Made by a program: the position numbers and the translations under genes
Origin: Burkholderiaceae bacterium
GTDB lineage: Bacteria > Pseudomonadota > Gammaproteobacteria > Burkholderiales > Burkholderiaceae
Assembly: GCA_947457745.1 (NCBI GenBank)
Contig: CANGWT010000003.1
Location: forward strand, 1-26,788
Direction: 5' to 3'
DNA: 26,788 nt
The notes under the pieces: model-generated
Told to the model about the DNA's origin: nothing
Database searches by the model: none
The model's input: only the letters and a program-made list of their open reading frames with translations
Part shown: piece by piece, positions 1 to 8,392 of the stretch
How the letters are laid out: every line of letters begins with the position of its first letter
Position numbering within the stretch: the stretch's first letter is position 1

Positions 1-957
1 GGTCTAGTAGTTCATACCGCTGGCTGGCCATTAGAGAGCGATACCTATGGCGGCTCATTCTTGTATCACTTAGGTGATAACAAAGTTGCTGTTGGCTTGG
101 TAGTGGGTCTTTCTTATAAGAACCCTTACCTCTCGCCGTTTGAAGAGTTCCAACGTTATAAGTTGCATCCAAAGATTCGTGAAACCTTTGAAGGTGGTAA
201 GCGCCTGGCCTATGGTGCTAGAGCACTGACAGCTGGTGGCTTAAATAGTCTACCTAAAACAGTTTTTCCCGGTGGCGCACTGATTGGATGTGATGCTGGA
301 TTCTTAAATGCCTCACGCATCAAAGGTAGTCATGCTGCAATTAAGACCGGCATGCTGGCTGCACAAGCTGCAGTTGCCGCCCTTTCTGAGAATCGTTCTG
401 CTGATGTCTTGGCTGCATATCCAAGTGCCTTTAAAAATAGCTGGCTACATACCGAGCTAAGCCAAGCGCGCAACTTTAAGCCATGGATGTCTAAAGGACT
501 CTACCTTGGTACTCTCATGGTGGGCCTTGAGCAAAAAGTCTTGGGTGGCAATATGCCTTGGACCATTCATGTAAAACATGCAGACCACGAATGCCTAGAA
601 CCAGCAGCACAGCATCAAGTGATTGACTATCCGAAGCCGGATGGCAAGATTACTTTTGATCGCCTCTCATCCGTATTTATCTCCAATACCAATCATGCTG
701 AGAACCAACCTATCCATCTCACCTTAAAAAATGCGTCGGTAGCAGTGAACTTGAATCTCAAAACTTATGCAGGCCCAGAGCAACGCTACTGTCCTGCTGG
801 TGTGTATGAATATGTAGAAAAAGAGGGGCAACCGCAGTTACAAATTAATTCGCAAAACTGTGTGCATTGTAAGACTTGTGATATCAAGGATCCAAGTCAG
901 AACATTGTTTGGATTACCCCAGAAGGTGGTGGCGGCCCAAACTACGGATCAATGTAA
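1..957 (+). CDS. Electron transfer flavoprotein-ubiquinone oxidoreductase, C-terminal part (5' end cut by window edge)
   Basis: ETF-QO passes electrons from reduced electron-transfer flavoprotein to ubiquinone at the inner membrane, using FAD and one 4Fe-4S cluster. The frame is open from base 1, so the first 20 codons before the TTG at 61 also belong to the gene; 318 residues are visible and the N-terminal FAD-binding region lies outside. Family landmarks are present: AGWPLESDTYGG near the start, YKNPYLSPFEEFQ, and at the C-terminus RYCPAGVYEY followed by NCVHCKTCDIKDP. These supply the four cysteines of the cluster, as known for this family. It ends with the typical glycine-rich tail (GGGGPNY). 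The stop lies 15 bp from the stop of a convergent MFS gene and I see no hairpin terminator between them. Confidence 0.95.
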   Translation, partial: GLVVHTAGWPLESDTYGGSFLYHLGDNKVAVGLVVGLSYKNPYLSPFEEFQRYKLHPKIRETFEGGKRLAYGARALTAGGLNSLPKTVFPGGALIGCDAGFLNASRIKGSHAAIKTGMLAAQAAVAALSENRSADVLAAYPSAFKNSWLHTELSQARNFKPWMSKGLYLGTLMVGLEQKVLGGNMPWTIHVKHADHECLEPAAQHQVIDYPKPDGKITFDRLSSVFISNTNHAENQPIHLTLKNASVAVNLNLKTYAGPEQRYCPAGVYEYVEKEGQPQLQINSQNCVHCKTCDIKDPSQNIVWITPEGGGGPNYGSM

Positions 958-972
958 AGACTACTAATTCAG

Positions 973-2130
973 TTACCTAGCGGGGTAGTGGCGAGGACGC
1001 AATTTACCAATCGCCATGCCGCCTAGACCGCAGGCCAAAGCCGCCATCACAAATACATTGCGGGGCTCAGTAGCATCCCATAACCAACCAGCCAGCAAGC
1101 CGCCTAGCGTTCCGCCTAAGCCATACGACACGGTTGCCATTAAAGCTTGTCCTCGCGCCTGCAATGAGCCAGTAAACCAACGCTGCAATAGTTTTGTAGC
1201 AGCACTGTGGTGAGCGCCAAAAGTACCCGCATGCATGAGCTGAGCTAAAATCAGCACCCAAGTTAGTGGGAAGAAGGCCATCAAGATAAATCGAAACACG
1301 CCAATACCAAAAGCGATTTGCAAAACGACTTCGGCATCTAAGCGACTAAGCACTTTGCTCTGGAAATAAAAGAAGATTACTTCAGCTGCAACGCCTAAGG
1401 CCCAGAACAAGCCAATCTGAAATTTGTCGTAACCTAAATCTGCCAGGTAGAGAGAATAGAACACATACAAAGCAGCATGTGCAAAGATCATAAAAAATCC
1501 AGACAGCAAGAACCAACGTACATCCGGATTAAATAGAACAATCAGAAGCTCACCCTTGACCATCTTGCGACGCTCCATCTTAGGCTCATGCAAGCGAAAG
1601 GTCACTAATGCCAAGAATGTGAGAATCACTGTGCCCACAATGGGGTAAAGCTCAATACCCTTGCGCTGAAATAACTCACCAGCAAAGAGAACCATGGCAA
1701 TAAAACCAATCGAGCCCCATAAACGCAAACGACCGTAACGCTTATCAAATGAATTGTCTTTAAACAAAGCATGCACAGTCGCCGATTCACCCAATGGCAT
1801 CAAACTACTGAGGATGGTGTGCAAAACAAACATCCAAATGAAAAACGCAATGTAGCTATGCAGAAAAAAGATGGATAGAAAAGTAATTGCTGCAAGGCAA
1901 GCACAGAAACGAATAATGCCGATACGATCGGATAGATAGTCTGATAACCACCCCCAAGAGAACGGCCCCACTATGCGTGTAATTTGCAGCATGGACATTA
2001 AGACAGCTATCTCGATGACACTAAAGCCACGATCTAGAAAAAAGAGGCTGGCATATGGAGAGACTAAACCAACATAAGCAAAATATACAAAGGAAAACGA
2101 CCCGAAGGCCCAACGCACTGAAGGTGTCAT
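973..2130 (-). CDS. MFS transporter, HcaT/MFS_1-like family
   Basis: A 385-residue polytopic inner-membrane protein with about twelve hydrophobic segments. The N-terminal stretch (VGLVSPYASLFFLDRGFS) and the loop GWLSDYLSDR resemble the MFS_1-like group that includes the E. coli phenylpropionate permease HcaT and nucleoside-type permeases. The substrate cannot be read from sequence. The reading frame stays open upstream to 2313, but that extension is out-of-frame translation of aroC (rich in Cys and Arg, not membrane-like). I therefore start at the ATG at 2130, 32 bp after the aroC stop. The ribosome-binding site is weak (AAAAAGAAA). It is the last gene of a minus-strand run CBS protein, aroC, MFS. 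Confidence 0.85.
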   Translation of the reverse strand: MTPSVRWAFGSFSFVYFAYVGLVSPYASLFFLDRGFSVIEIAVLMSMLQITRIVGPFSWGWLSDYLSDRIGIIRFCACLAAITFLSIFFLHSYIAFFIWMFVLHTILSSLMPLGESATVHALFKDNSFDKRYGRLRLWGSIGFIAMVLFAGELFQRKGIELYPIVGTVILTFLALVTFRLHEPKMERRKMVKGELLIVLFNPDVRWFLLSGFFMIFAHAALYVFYSLYLADLGYDKFQIGLFWALGVAAEVIFFYFQSKVLSRLDAEVVLQIAFGIGVFRFILMAFFPLTWVLILAQLMHAGTFGAHHSAATKLLQRWFTGSLQARGQALMATVSYGLGGTLGGLLAGWLWDATEPRNVFVMAALACGLGGMAIGKLRPRHYPAR

Positions 2131-2162
2131 TTTCTTTTTGGTTTTCTGAAGTGAATTTTGTA

Positions 2163-3278
2163 TTAATCCGTTACAGAGCCAGGACGCGCAGCCGGGATCG
2201 GCGGAACAGCATGTTTCACATCGCCGCACTGAGCGCGATGACGCAAAGCGTGGTCTATCAATACTAAGGCTAGCATCGCTTCCGCAATTGGGGTGGCACG
2301 AATACCAACACAAGGATCATGACGACCCTTAGTTTGCACAGTAATAGGCTTGCCATCTAAATCAACTGATTCTTTTGGGCTCAAAATACTGGAGGTTGGT
2401 TTGATTGCAATCGACACACGTAAATCTTGACCAGTACTGATACCGCCTAAAGTACCGCCCGCGTTATTGCTAGCAAAGCCATCTGGATGCAACTCATCGC
2501 CATGCTCACTACCGCGTTGCGCAACTGACTTAAAGCCAGAACCAATCTCAACCCCCTTCACTGCATTAATACCCATCATGGCATGCGCAATATCGGCATC
2601 TAGCTTATCAAATAAAGGCTCGCCCAATCCGATGGGCACATTGCGCGCCCGGACTTCAATCTTTGCTCCGCAAGAATCCCCTGCTTTGCGCAGCGCATCC
2701 ATATATACCTCTAACTGAGGAACGATGTCGGCATTCGCTGCAAAGAAAGGATTGCTCTCAATCAGTGCCGCATCTTTAAATGGGATTTCAATTTCACCAA
2801 GTTGGCTCATGTAGCCATAAAACTCCGTGCCATATTGTTCTTTGAGCCACTTCTTGGCGATTGCGGCTGCAGCGACTACCGGAGCAGTCAATCGTGCTGA
2901 GGAGCGTCCACCACCACGAGGATCACGCAAACCATATTTGTAGTGATAAGCGTAATCGGCGTGACCAGGTCTAAATGTTTGCAGGATATTGCCGTAGTCT
3001 TGACTGCGTTGATCGGTATTCCGAATTAACAAGCCAATGGGCGCACCTGTGGTTTTGCCTTCGTATACACCAGACAGAATTTCTACCCTGTCAGCCTCTT
3101 GACGTTGAGTCACATGACGCGAGGTTCCTGGCTTGCGGCGATCCAAATCAATTTGTAAGTCTGCTTCACACAGAGACATGCCTGGAGGGCAGCCATCGAC
3201 AATAGCGCCAATGGCGGGACCGTGGGATTCACCAAAAGTGGTGACAGTAAAGAGAAGGCCTAAAGTATTTCCTGACAT
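2163..3278 (-). CDS. aroC: Chorismate synthase
   Basis: Catalyses the last shikimate-pathway step, 5-enolpyruvylshikimate-3-phosphate to chorismate plus phosphate, using reduced FMN, in the cytoplasm. All three family signatures are visible: GESHG...G...G.PPG at about residues 16-33, GLRDPRGGGRSSAR at about 116-129, and GRHDPCVGIRATPIAEAM near the C-terminus. At 371 residues it is of ordinary length and looks complete. The start is the ATG at 3278 (MSGNTLG is the usual N-terminus). There is no Shine-Dalgarno sequence in the expected place; that spot is occupied by a perfect palindrome (see separate entry). The gene lies 44 bp downstream of the CBS-domain gene and 32 bp before an MFS gene, so co-transcription is likely. 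Confidence 0.97.
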   Translation of the reverse strand: MSGNTLGLLFTVTTFGESHGPAIGAIVDGCPPGMSLCEADLQIDLDRRKPGTSRHVTQRQEADRVEILSGVYEGKTTGAPIGLLIRNTDQRSQDYGNILQTFRPGHADYAYHYKYGLRDPRGGGRSSARLTAPVVAAAAIAKKWLKEQYGTEFYGYMSQLGEIEIPFKDAALIESNPFFAANADIVPQLEVYMDALRKAGDSCGAKIEVRARNVPIGLGEPLFDKLDADIAHAMMGINAVKGVEIGSGFKSVAQRGSEHGDELHPDGFASNNAGGTLGGISTGQDLRVSIAIKPTSSILSPKESVDLDGKPITVQTKGRHDPCVGIRATPIAEAMLALVLIDHALRHRAQCGDVKHAVPPIPAARPGSVTD

Positions 3279-3280
3279 AT

Positions 3281-3293
3281 TGACATTATGTCA
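3281..3293. promoter_or_regulatory. Perfect 13-bp palindrome just upstream of the aroC start
   Basis: TGACAT-T-ATGTCA is a perfect inverted repeat centred 9 bp upstream of the aroC ATG, where a ribosome-binding site would normally lie. A second palindrome, TAGGCTGAGCCTA (3313-3325), overlaps the stop of the upstream CBS gene, so the short gap carries two dyads. Neither has a T-run. They could be protein operators or small translation-modulating hairpins; this is inference only. Confidence 0.35.
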
Positions 3294-3322
3294 TTGCTCG
3301 GGGGGCTTGGGCTAGGCTGAGC

Positions 3323-3778
3323 CTATGGGGTAGCTTTTTCAGCCTCTTCTGGCCAGTCACGGATATAGGCTTTGAGCATGGAGTTTTCGAAGTCCTGAGC
3401 CTCAACAACGGATTTAGCCACATCATAGAAAGAAATTACGCCCATCAACATCTTTTGATCAATCACCGGCAGGTAGCGGGCATGATCAACTAGCATCATG
3501 CGGCGGACCTCATCGATCTCCGTCTCCATAGTGCATGTCAAAGGCTTGGCATTCATGACGCTTTGAACTTTGAGATCATCTAATTTGCCATGATGTTTTG
3601 CTAAAGCTGCAATCACTTCACGGAATGTCAGGATACCGACAAGCTTGTCGTACTCCATCACTACCAATGAACCGATATCATGCTCACTCATCACCAAGAC
3701 GGCAGTTTGCAAAGCAGTATCCGGAGCCACTGTAAATAGTGTGCTGCCCTTTACGCGCAGTATGTCGCAAACTTTCAT
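3323..3778 (-). CDS. Tandem CBS-domain protein
   Basis: A 151-residue soluble protein made of a pair of CBS domains (about residues 8-62 and 71-130). The typical pattern of a buried strand followed by an acidic-polar turn is seen in DIGSLVVMEYDKLVGILTFREVI and ARYLPVIDQKMLMGVISFYDV. Such stand-alone CBS pairs bind adenine nucleotides such as AMP, ATP or NAD and act as small sensors. The partner here is unknown. The start ATG at 3778 has a good ribosome-binding site (CTGGAG, 5 nt upstream). It is followed closely by aroC, and the YihY-like gene lies upstream on the same strand. Confidence 0.88.
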   Translation of the reverse strand: MKVCDILRVKGSTLFTVAPDTALQTAVLVMSEHDIGSLVVMEYDKLVGILTFREVIAALAKHHGKLDDLKVQSVMNAKPLTCTMETEIDEVRRMMLVDHARYLPVIDQKMLMGVISFYDVAKSVVEAQDFENSMLKAYIRDWPEEAEKATP

Positions 3779-3855
3779 TTGATCTCCAGCAATAGGTTCT
3801 TATTTAACCAATATATTCTTATGCCCCCAAGGAATCAAGAGGCATGAGAGATATT

Positions 3856-4716
3856 TCAGTAACGAATAACCCTAAGCAAGCCATTCCGAATACTGGGAAG
3901 ATTGGCAACCAAGACTGCACCAGCCAAAGTAATCCACCAGGTCAGGTAAATCCAAATCAGCACTAAGGGGAAGATCGCAAAAGCACCATAGACCGTTTTA
4001 TAAAAGGCGACATTGGTTAGAAAGAGGCCAAAGCCAAACTTCATCAACTCAAAAGACAGGGCTGCAAAGAAAGCGCCACTAAAAGCATCACGCCACTCAA
4101 TGTGGGCATAAGGGAGGATTTTGTAAGCTACTGAGAATACGGCCATGGCTAAAAGTACTGGCACCACTGTTGCCACAAACCCCAAACCAAAGCTCAGAGT
4201 TTCCGTCCACCCCTCTGCCGCACTAAATAGAAGACCACTTAAGTAGATTCCAATACCCAATAAAATAGGACCCAATATGGTTGCAGAGGAATAGATCGCT
4301 ACCTTTTTCAAAATTGGTCGACTTTCAGAAATACGAAAGATTTGATTAAAGGCGCTCTCAATAACTGCCAATGTCATGATCGTCGTAATCACCAAGCCGA
4401 CTAAACCAATCAAGGTGAGGCCTTTGGCCTGAGCTGAAAATTGATCCAAGTAATTAAAGACCTGTTGATTTAAACCCCCGGGCATATAGGTGTCTAGTAA
4501 CCAGGCCTGAAAGGCATACTTAATCCTCACCACACTAGGGAGATAGCCAATCAGAATGGAAGCCACAGTCAGCATTGGAATCAAAGAAAGCGTTGTAGTA
4601 AAGGCCAAGCTAGCAGCTACTTGCTTGAGATTTTGACCCCGGTTGCGCTCCCAGATCTCTTTTCCAAGAGAGAGCCATAATTGAGGATTCCGTATGAGGC
4701 GCATCGCCCATATCAT
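3856..4716 (-). CDS. YihY/BrkB-family inner-membrane protein
   Basis: An integral membrane protein of the YihY/virulence-factor-BrkB family (once wrongly called RNase BN), with about six hydrophobic segments. The family-typical N-terminal region (QVAASLAFTTTLSLIPMLTV, about residues 31-50) precedes the first membrane span. Its molecular function is not established; an export or permease role is often guessed. The frame is open to a TTG at 4743 that overlaps wrbA. I choose the ATG at 4716 (MIWAMRLIRN), but the ATG at 4704 (MRLIRNPQLW) is equally possible because no candidate has a clear ribosome-binding site. It is divergent from wrbA with only about 18 bp between start codons, so at least one promoter must lie inside the opposite gene. 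Confidence 0.85.
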   Translation of the reverse strand: MIWAMRLIRNPQLWLSLGKEIWERNRGQNLKQVAASLAFTTTLSLIPMLTVASILIGYLPSVVRIKYAFQAWLLDTYMPGGLNQQVFNYLDQFSAQAKGLTLIGLVGLVITTIMTLAVIESAFNQIFRISESRPILKKVAIYSSATILGPILLGIGIYLSGLLFSAAEGWTETLSFGLGFVATVVPVLLAMAVFSVAYKILPYAHIEWRDAFSGAFFAALSFELMKFGFGLFLTNVAFYKTVYGAFAIFPLVLIWIYLTWWITLAGAVLVANLPSIRNGLLRVIRY

Positions 4717-4734
4717 AAGAGATAAGAGAAGAAT

Positions 4735-5331
4735 ATGAGCCAATCTGACATTTTAGTTTTGTACTATTCGCGCTATGGAGCAACTCGAGACTTAGCTCGA
4801 CTTATTGCCGAAGGGATTGAGAGTGTCCCAGGCATTAACGCCAGACTGCGTACTGTTCCAGCAATTTCCACAGTATGTGAAGCTACGCAAGCCGCCGTCC
4901 CAGCTGATGGCGCCCCCTATGTTGAATATGCCGACTTAAAGGAATGTATAGGTCTAGCCCTAGGCTCTCCTACGCGCTTTGGGAATATGGCAGCTCCCAT
5001 GAAATACTTTTGGGATGGCAGCTCCTCAGAATGGCTCAACGGAGCTCTCGTAGGTAAACCAGCCTGCGTCTTTACTAGTACGGGTAGCCTGCACGGCGGT
5101 CAGGAAAGCACCCTTCTCACCATGATGATTCCCTTACTACACCACGGCATGATGCTCATGGGTATTCCGTATAGCGAGCCCGACCTGATGAGTACCTCAA
5201 GCGGTGGTAGTCCTTATGGCGTCACCCACCTTGCGCATGCTGATGGTCGAGCGCCGATTAGTGCAGAAGAACAGCGCCTAGCAATTGCACAAGGCAAACG
5301 CTTGGCAATTGCAGCACTTAAACTCATCTAA
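4735..5331 (+). CDS. wrbA: NAD(P)H:quinone oxidoreductase, WrbA type
   Basis: A flavodoxin-fold FMN enzyme that reduces quinones by two electrons, protecting against semiquinone radicals, in the cytoplasm. The FMN phosphate-binding loop (YYSRYGAT, residues 10-17), the family motif GSPTRFGNM and the isoalloxazine-contact segment STGSLHGGQEST are all present. The 198-residue length is normal. The ATG at 4735 follows AGAGAAG with suitable spacing. A DUF2069 membrane-protein gene begins 8 bp after its stop, so the two are probably co-transcribed. The middle segment (about residues 45-68) is longer than in E. coli WrbA, a variation I associate with betaproteobacterial homologues. Confidence 0.92.
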   Translation: MSQSDILVLYYSRYGATRDLARLIAEGIESVPGINARLRTVPAISTVCEATQAAVPADGAPYVEYADLKECIGLALGSPTRFGNMAAPMKYFWDGSSSEWLNGALVGKPACVFTSTGSLHGGQESTLLTMMIPLLHHGMMLMGIPYSEPDLMSTSSGGSPYGVTHLAHADGRAPISAEEQRLAIAQGKRLAIAALKLI

Positions 5332-5339
5332 GGCAACTC

Positions 5340-5738
5340 ATGCTCAAAAGCTGGCTCTCCAAAAACCCCTACCAGCTGATCGCTACGGCAGCTTTTGTTG
5401 ACCTATTCATTCTATGCCTTGCTTGGGAATGGTTTATCTCGCCACTCAGGCCAGGAGGCTCTTGGCTCATTCTCAAGGCCATCCCCTTGTTATTTGCCAT
5501 TCCAGGCCTATGGAAAGGCAATGTCTACACCATGCAATGGGCCTCCATGCTAATCCTGCTCTACATCACCGAAGGCTTGGTCCGTATCTTGGAAACTGGA
5601 GTCAATTTTTGGATGGCCGCCCTAGAAACCACTATAGGTACAGTCGGGTTTGTATGTCTACTGATGTTCCTCAAACCCATCAAAGCGAGGGCTAGAGCAG
5701 CAAGAAAAGAGCAGGCCGGAGCGGAAAAGCAGCCTTAA
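5340..5738 (+). CDS. DUF2069 small membrane protein
   Basis: A 132-residue inner-membrane protein with about four hydrophobic segments (around residues 12-33, 42-56, 63-83 and 89-110) and a basic, alanine-rich cytoplasmic tail (KARARAARKEQ). The pattern WEWFISPLRPGGSWLILKAIP matches what I recall of the DUF2069 family, whose function is unknown. AAGG 6 nt before the ATG is a serviceable ribosome-binding site. It follows wrbA by 8 bp and is probably translated from the same transcript; pairing with a quinone reductase is suggestive but not proof of a shared role. Confidence 0.85.
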   Translation: MLKSWLSKNPYQLIATAAFVDLFILCLAWEWFISPLRPGGSWLILKAIPLLFAIPGLWKGNVYTMQWASMLILLYITEGLVRILETGVNFWMAALETTIGTVGFVCLLMFLKPIKARARAARKEQAGAEKQP

Positions 5739-5851
5739 AGGATAAAAAACAATCGATTTGACTGGTTTTTGTTAATTTCCTTAAAAATATTACTCATTTC
5801 TGTCATCCCGGCCACTTTTCCAGGCGTTGTATGCTCATGGAGGTGGCAAAT

Positions 5852-6037
5852 ATGTCAACAAGACTTAAACGTTGGGCCCGAAAAATTGAACAGATCGACT
5901 TGTCCAAAAGGACGCCTGAAGTCGCTATTGGATATTTAGATAGTAAATACCGCGATATCGCCTGGCGCTACATCCGCATTTTGGGCTTTGAGCGCACGAT
6001 CAGCTTTATGGCTAGCAATAACTTCCACCCAGAATAA
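5852..6037 (+). CDS. Small basic protein of unknown function (61 aa)
   Basis: I do not recognise this family. The frame could start at 5831, but a strong GGAGG at 5839-5843 lies 8 nt before the ATG at 5852, so that start is preferred (MSTRLKRWARK). The product is a 61-residue, soluble, mostly helical-looking protein. It has a basic N-terminus, a WARK...DLSKRTPEVAIGYLDSKYRD middle that may form two amphipathic helices, and no cysteine. It is followed at once by a strong intrinsic terminator, and about 110 bp separate it from the preceding gene, so it may be its own transcription unit. The good ribosome-binding site and terminator argue that it is a real gene. Confidence 0.7.
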   Translation: MSTRLKRWARKIEQIDLSKRTPEVAIGYLDSKYRDIAWRYIRILGFERTISFMASNNFHPE

Positions 6038-6050
6038 TCTGCTTCACTCA

Positions 6051-6084
6051 AAAAACCCCAGAAGATCTCCTATCTGGGGTTTTT
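6051..6084. terminator. Strong bidirectional intrinsic terminator
   Basis: A perfect 12-bp inverted repeat, AAAAACCCCAGA (6051-6062) and TCTGGGGTTTTT (6073-6084), with a 10-nt loop. The A/T ends give a T-run on both strands. It lies between the small-protein gene (stop 6037, +) and the rhodanese gene (stop 6116, -), and so can end transcription from both sides. Confidence 0.92.
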
Positions 6085-6115
6085 CAATTTGGTGGGGCCG
6101 AGATCAATAGAGGCA

Positions 6116-7120
6116 TTAATTGCTACTTTTGCCCTTTAAAGCCTCTTCTAACTGATTAATCTTGTTCTGCATTGCGGATATTTTTGCATTGAGAGCACCC
6201 ACATTTAAGAAGCTTTCTTCAGACACTTGAGCTTTGAGGTTATTTCCCCAACCCAGCCAAGATGAGTCATAAACCTTTACTTTCTTAAAACCGAGATTTT
6301 TGAGGACTGTCGCCGTTTCGGAAGCACGCACGCCACTTTGGCAATAAACAACCGTCTCTTGATTCGGATCCAGGTTCGAATACAACTTTTTCAAATCCGC
6401 CTGGCTTTTTAGAGTCATTCCCGAATTATCAGATACCTGCTTCTTGCCAAGTTTGATAGATGTAGCAGGATCCTGCCAATTTTCCTCGTAAGGAATATTG
6501 ATTGCATTGGGAATATGGCCACCCCGAATTGCACGAACATCTTTGCCGGAAAACTCGTCAGGAGTTCGTACATCAATAATCTGAACCGATTTAGATTGAG
6601 CCAACTTCAGCATCTCCTCATTACTGACTAGCAACTGAGGCTGAGGTACCAGCGTTACCGAGACAGCAGGCAGACTAGGACGTTCCTTTTGGAGTGGTAA
6701 TCCAGCCAACTTCCAAGCATCAATCCCGTCATGATAGATTTGGGCCTGTTTACCGCCAAAATAATGAATCGTATACAGGCCGAAATAAGCATATGGATTT
6801 CCGCGGGAGCCGTAAACCACAATATCTTTATTCACATCTAGTCCGGCAGCATTAAAAATAGCTTGAATTTTTGCGGTGGCAATATAGTCTTCTTTATTTG
6901 CATCCCTCAGAATGTTGCCTGCATCACCGATATTGATTGCGCCAGGGATATGCCCCTCTAAGTAACTTTTTTCATCGCGCACATCCCAAAGAATTGCGCC
7001 TCGTGCTATGGCCTCCTGCACTTGCCCCGTCTGAATAATGGCGTCATTTTTTTGCGCAGCAAGCAAAGAGCTTAAGAGCAACAGGCTGATGGAGAAGATG
7101 TATTTCACGGGTAGACGCAT
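6116..7120 (-). CDS. Exported two-domain rhodanese (thiosulfate/3-mercaptopyruvate sulfurtransferase family)
   Basis: A 334-residue protein with a Sec signal peptide (hydrophobic residues about 7-21, likely cleavage after LLAA) followed by two rhodanese domains (about 28-142 and 164-295). The second carries an intact catalytic loop, CQSGVR, with the sulfur-accepting Cys260. In the first domain the equivalent loop reads YGSRGNP with no cysteine, so it is probably non-catalytic, as is usual in tandem rhodaneses. Residues about 308-330 look like a short coiled coil (KISAMQNKINQLEEALKG). The likely role is periplasmic sulfur transfer to cyanide or another thiophile. The start has AAAGG 8 nt upstream. 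It follows an MFS gene by 33 bp on the same strand, suggesting a shared transcript. Confidence 0.88.
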   Translation of the reverse strand: MRLPVKYIFSISLLLLSSLLAAQKNDAIIQTGQVQEAIARGAILWDVRDEKSYLEGHIPGAINIGDAGNILRDANKEDYIATAKIQAIFNAAGLDVNKDIVVYGSRGNPYAYFGLYTIHYFGGKQAQIYHDGIDAWKLAGLPLQKERPSLPAVSVTLVPQPQLLVSNEEMLKLAQSKSVQIIDVRTPDEFSGKDVRAIRGGHIPNAINIPYEENWQDPATSIKLGKKQVSDNSGMTLKSQADLKKLYSNLDPNQETVVYCQSGVRASETATVLKNLGFKKVKVYDSSWLGWGNNLKAQVSEESFLNVGALNAKISAMQNKINQLEEALKGKSSN

Positions 7121-7153
7121 ATAGATGCCTTTTATTGAAGATGGGGCGTAAAG

Positions 7154-8341
7154 TTAAATATTAACTCGTTGCTCTTGGTGAGAATGGAATACCCAAAATG
7201 CCAGTAAAAGAAAGGCTAAGACAGCACATGAGCCTGAAAACAAAAAGGCATAAGCGGGATTAAATGATTCGTAAAGCCAGCCAAATATGATAGAAGCTGG
7301 TAATAACATCAAGCCGGATACGAGATTGAACCAACCAAAGGCTGTACCTGCCATTCCTTGGGGAGCTAAATCTGCCACTAGTGCTTTCTCTACACCTTCG
7401 GTAGCCGCCTTGAATAATCCATAAATTGCAAATAGACCGCAGAGCATCCATAAAGAGATTCCGGAAAAACTCATTGCAATATAAAAGAATGCAAAAGCAG
7501 CCCAGGCAATCAGAATAAAGTGCTTACGACTGAATCGATCCGAGAGCGCTGATAGCGGGGTTCCAAAGATGGTTGTAATTAAAGAGATGGCTGCCCACAA
7601 CAAAGGGATTTGCTCTTGAGGCACACCAAGCTCCTTTGCCCTTAACAATAAAAACATATCCGATGAATTTGCTAGGGCAAAGATCCCAGCAACCAAAATA
7701 TAGCGTTTAAATTGTGGCGGGAGGCCATCAAGCGACCAGGAGAATGGCTTCACTGCCACTTGCTCACGAGGTGGCTCTTTCAGACATAGGGCCAAAGCGA
7801 CAGCAACGATACCGGGCACGATTGCCCATAAAAAGATATCCCGCAGCGGAATCTGCATCCACAATAAAAATGCCGCCATCAAAGGTCCAAAGACTGCGCC
7901 CGCATTATCCATCGAACGATGCAAGCCGAACGTAATCCCACGCTGATTGGGGCTAACGCTCTCCGCCAATAAAGCGTCCCGTGGAGAGCTTCTGAGCCCC
8001 TTGCCAAGACGATCCGTAAACCGAATACATAAAACCCACGTCCAAGAATTGGCGATCGCAATTAAAGGTCTACCAATCCCAGCTAAGAAATAGCCAATCA
8101 CAATCCAAGGCTTAGTTTTTTTAGTGCGATCAACAATCACACCAGAAACCAATTTAAAGATACTCGATGTAGCCTCTGCAATCCCCTCAATTAAACCCAG
8201 GGCCTTAGGGCCGGCCATCAGCACGGTGGCGAGATATAGCGGCATCAAGGGGTACAGCATCTCGCTTGCAGCATCATTCACAAAGCTAATGAGGCCAATA
8301 AGCCAAACCGTTCGCGGGAGAGAGAATAAAGTTTTCAACAT
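7154..8341 (-). CDS. MFS transporter of unknown substrate
   Basis: A 395-residue inner-membrane permease with about twelve hydrophobic segments. Motif A-like loops are visible: VSGVIVDRTKKTK between helices 2 and 3, and the distinctive FTDRLGKGLRSSPRDALLAESV, shared by a subgroup of bacterial MFS_1 proteins whose substrates are unknown. The N-terminus (FVNDAASEMLYPLMPLYL) is also typical of this subgroup. The ATG at 8341 is preceded by a weak GAG. A periplasmic rhodanese gene follows 33 bp downstream, so transport of a sulfur compound is conceivable but untested. It is divergent from the histone-like gene across a 147-bp gap. Confidence 0.87.
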   Translation of the reverse strand: MLKTLFSLPRTVWLIGLISFVNDAASEMLYPLMPLYLATVLMAGPKALGLIEGIAEATSSIFKLVSGVIVDRTKKTKPWIVIGYFLAGIGRPLIAIANSWTWVLCIRFTDRLGKGLRSSPRDALLAESVSPNQRGITFGLHRSMDNAGAVFGPLMAAFLLWMQIPLRDIFLWAIVPGIVAVALALCLKEPPREQVAVKPFSWSLDGLPPQFKRYILVAGIFALANSSDMFLLLRAKELGVPQEQIPLLWAAISLITTIFGTPLSALSDRFSRKHFILIAWAAFAFFYIAMSFSGISLWMLCGLFAIYGLFKAATEGVEKALVADLAPQGMAGTAFGWFNLVSGLMLLPASIIFGWLYESFNPAYAFLFSGSCAVLAFLLLAFWVFHSHQEQRVNI

Positions 8342-8392
8342 AACAACTCAATGTAGCACCAAATTAAATATGGCCCCAACTGTCACAATCGC

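Noticed and set aside
2131..2313. N-terminal extension of the MFS gene at 973-2130
   Set aside because: Cys/Arg-rich translation of the aroC 3' end in another frame; the ATG at 2130 gives a normal transporter N-terminus.
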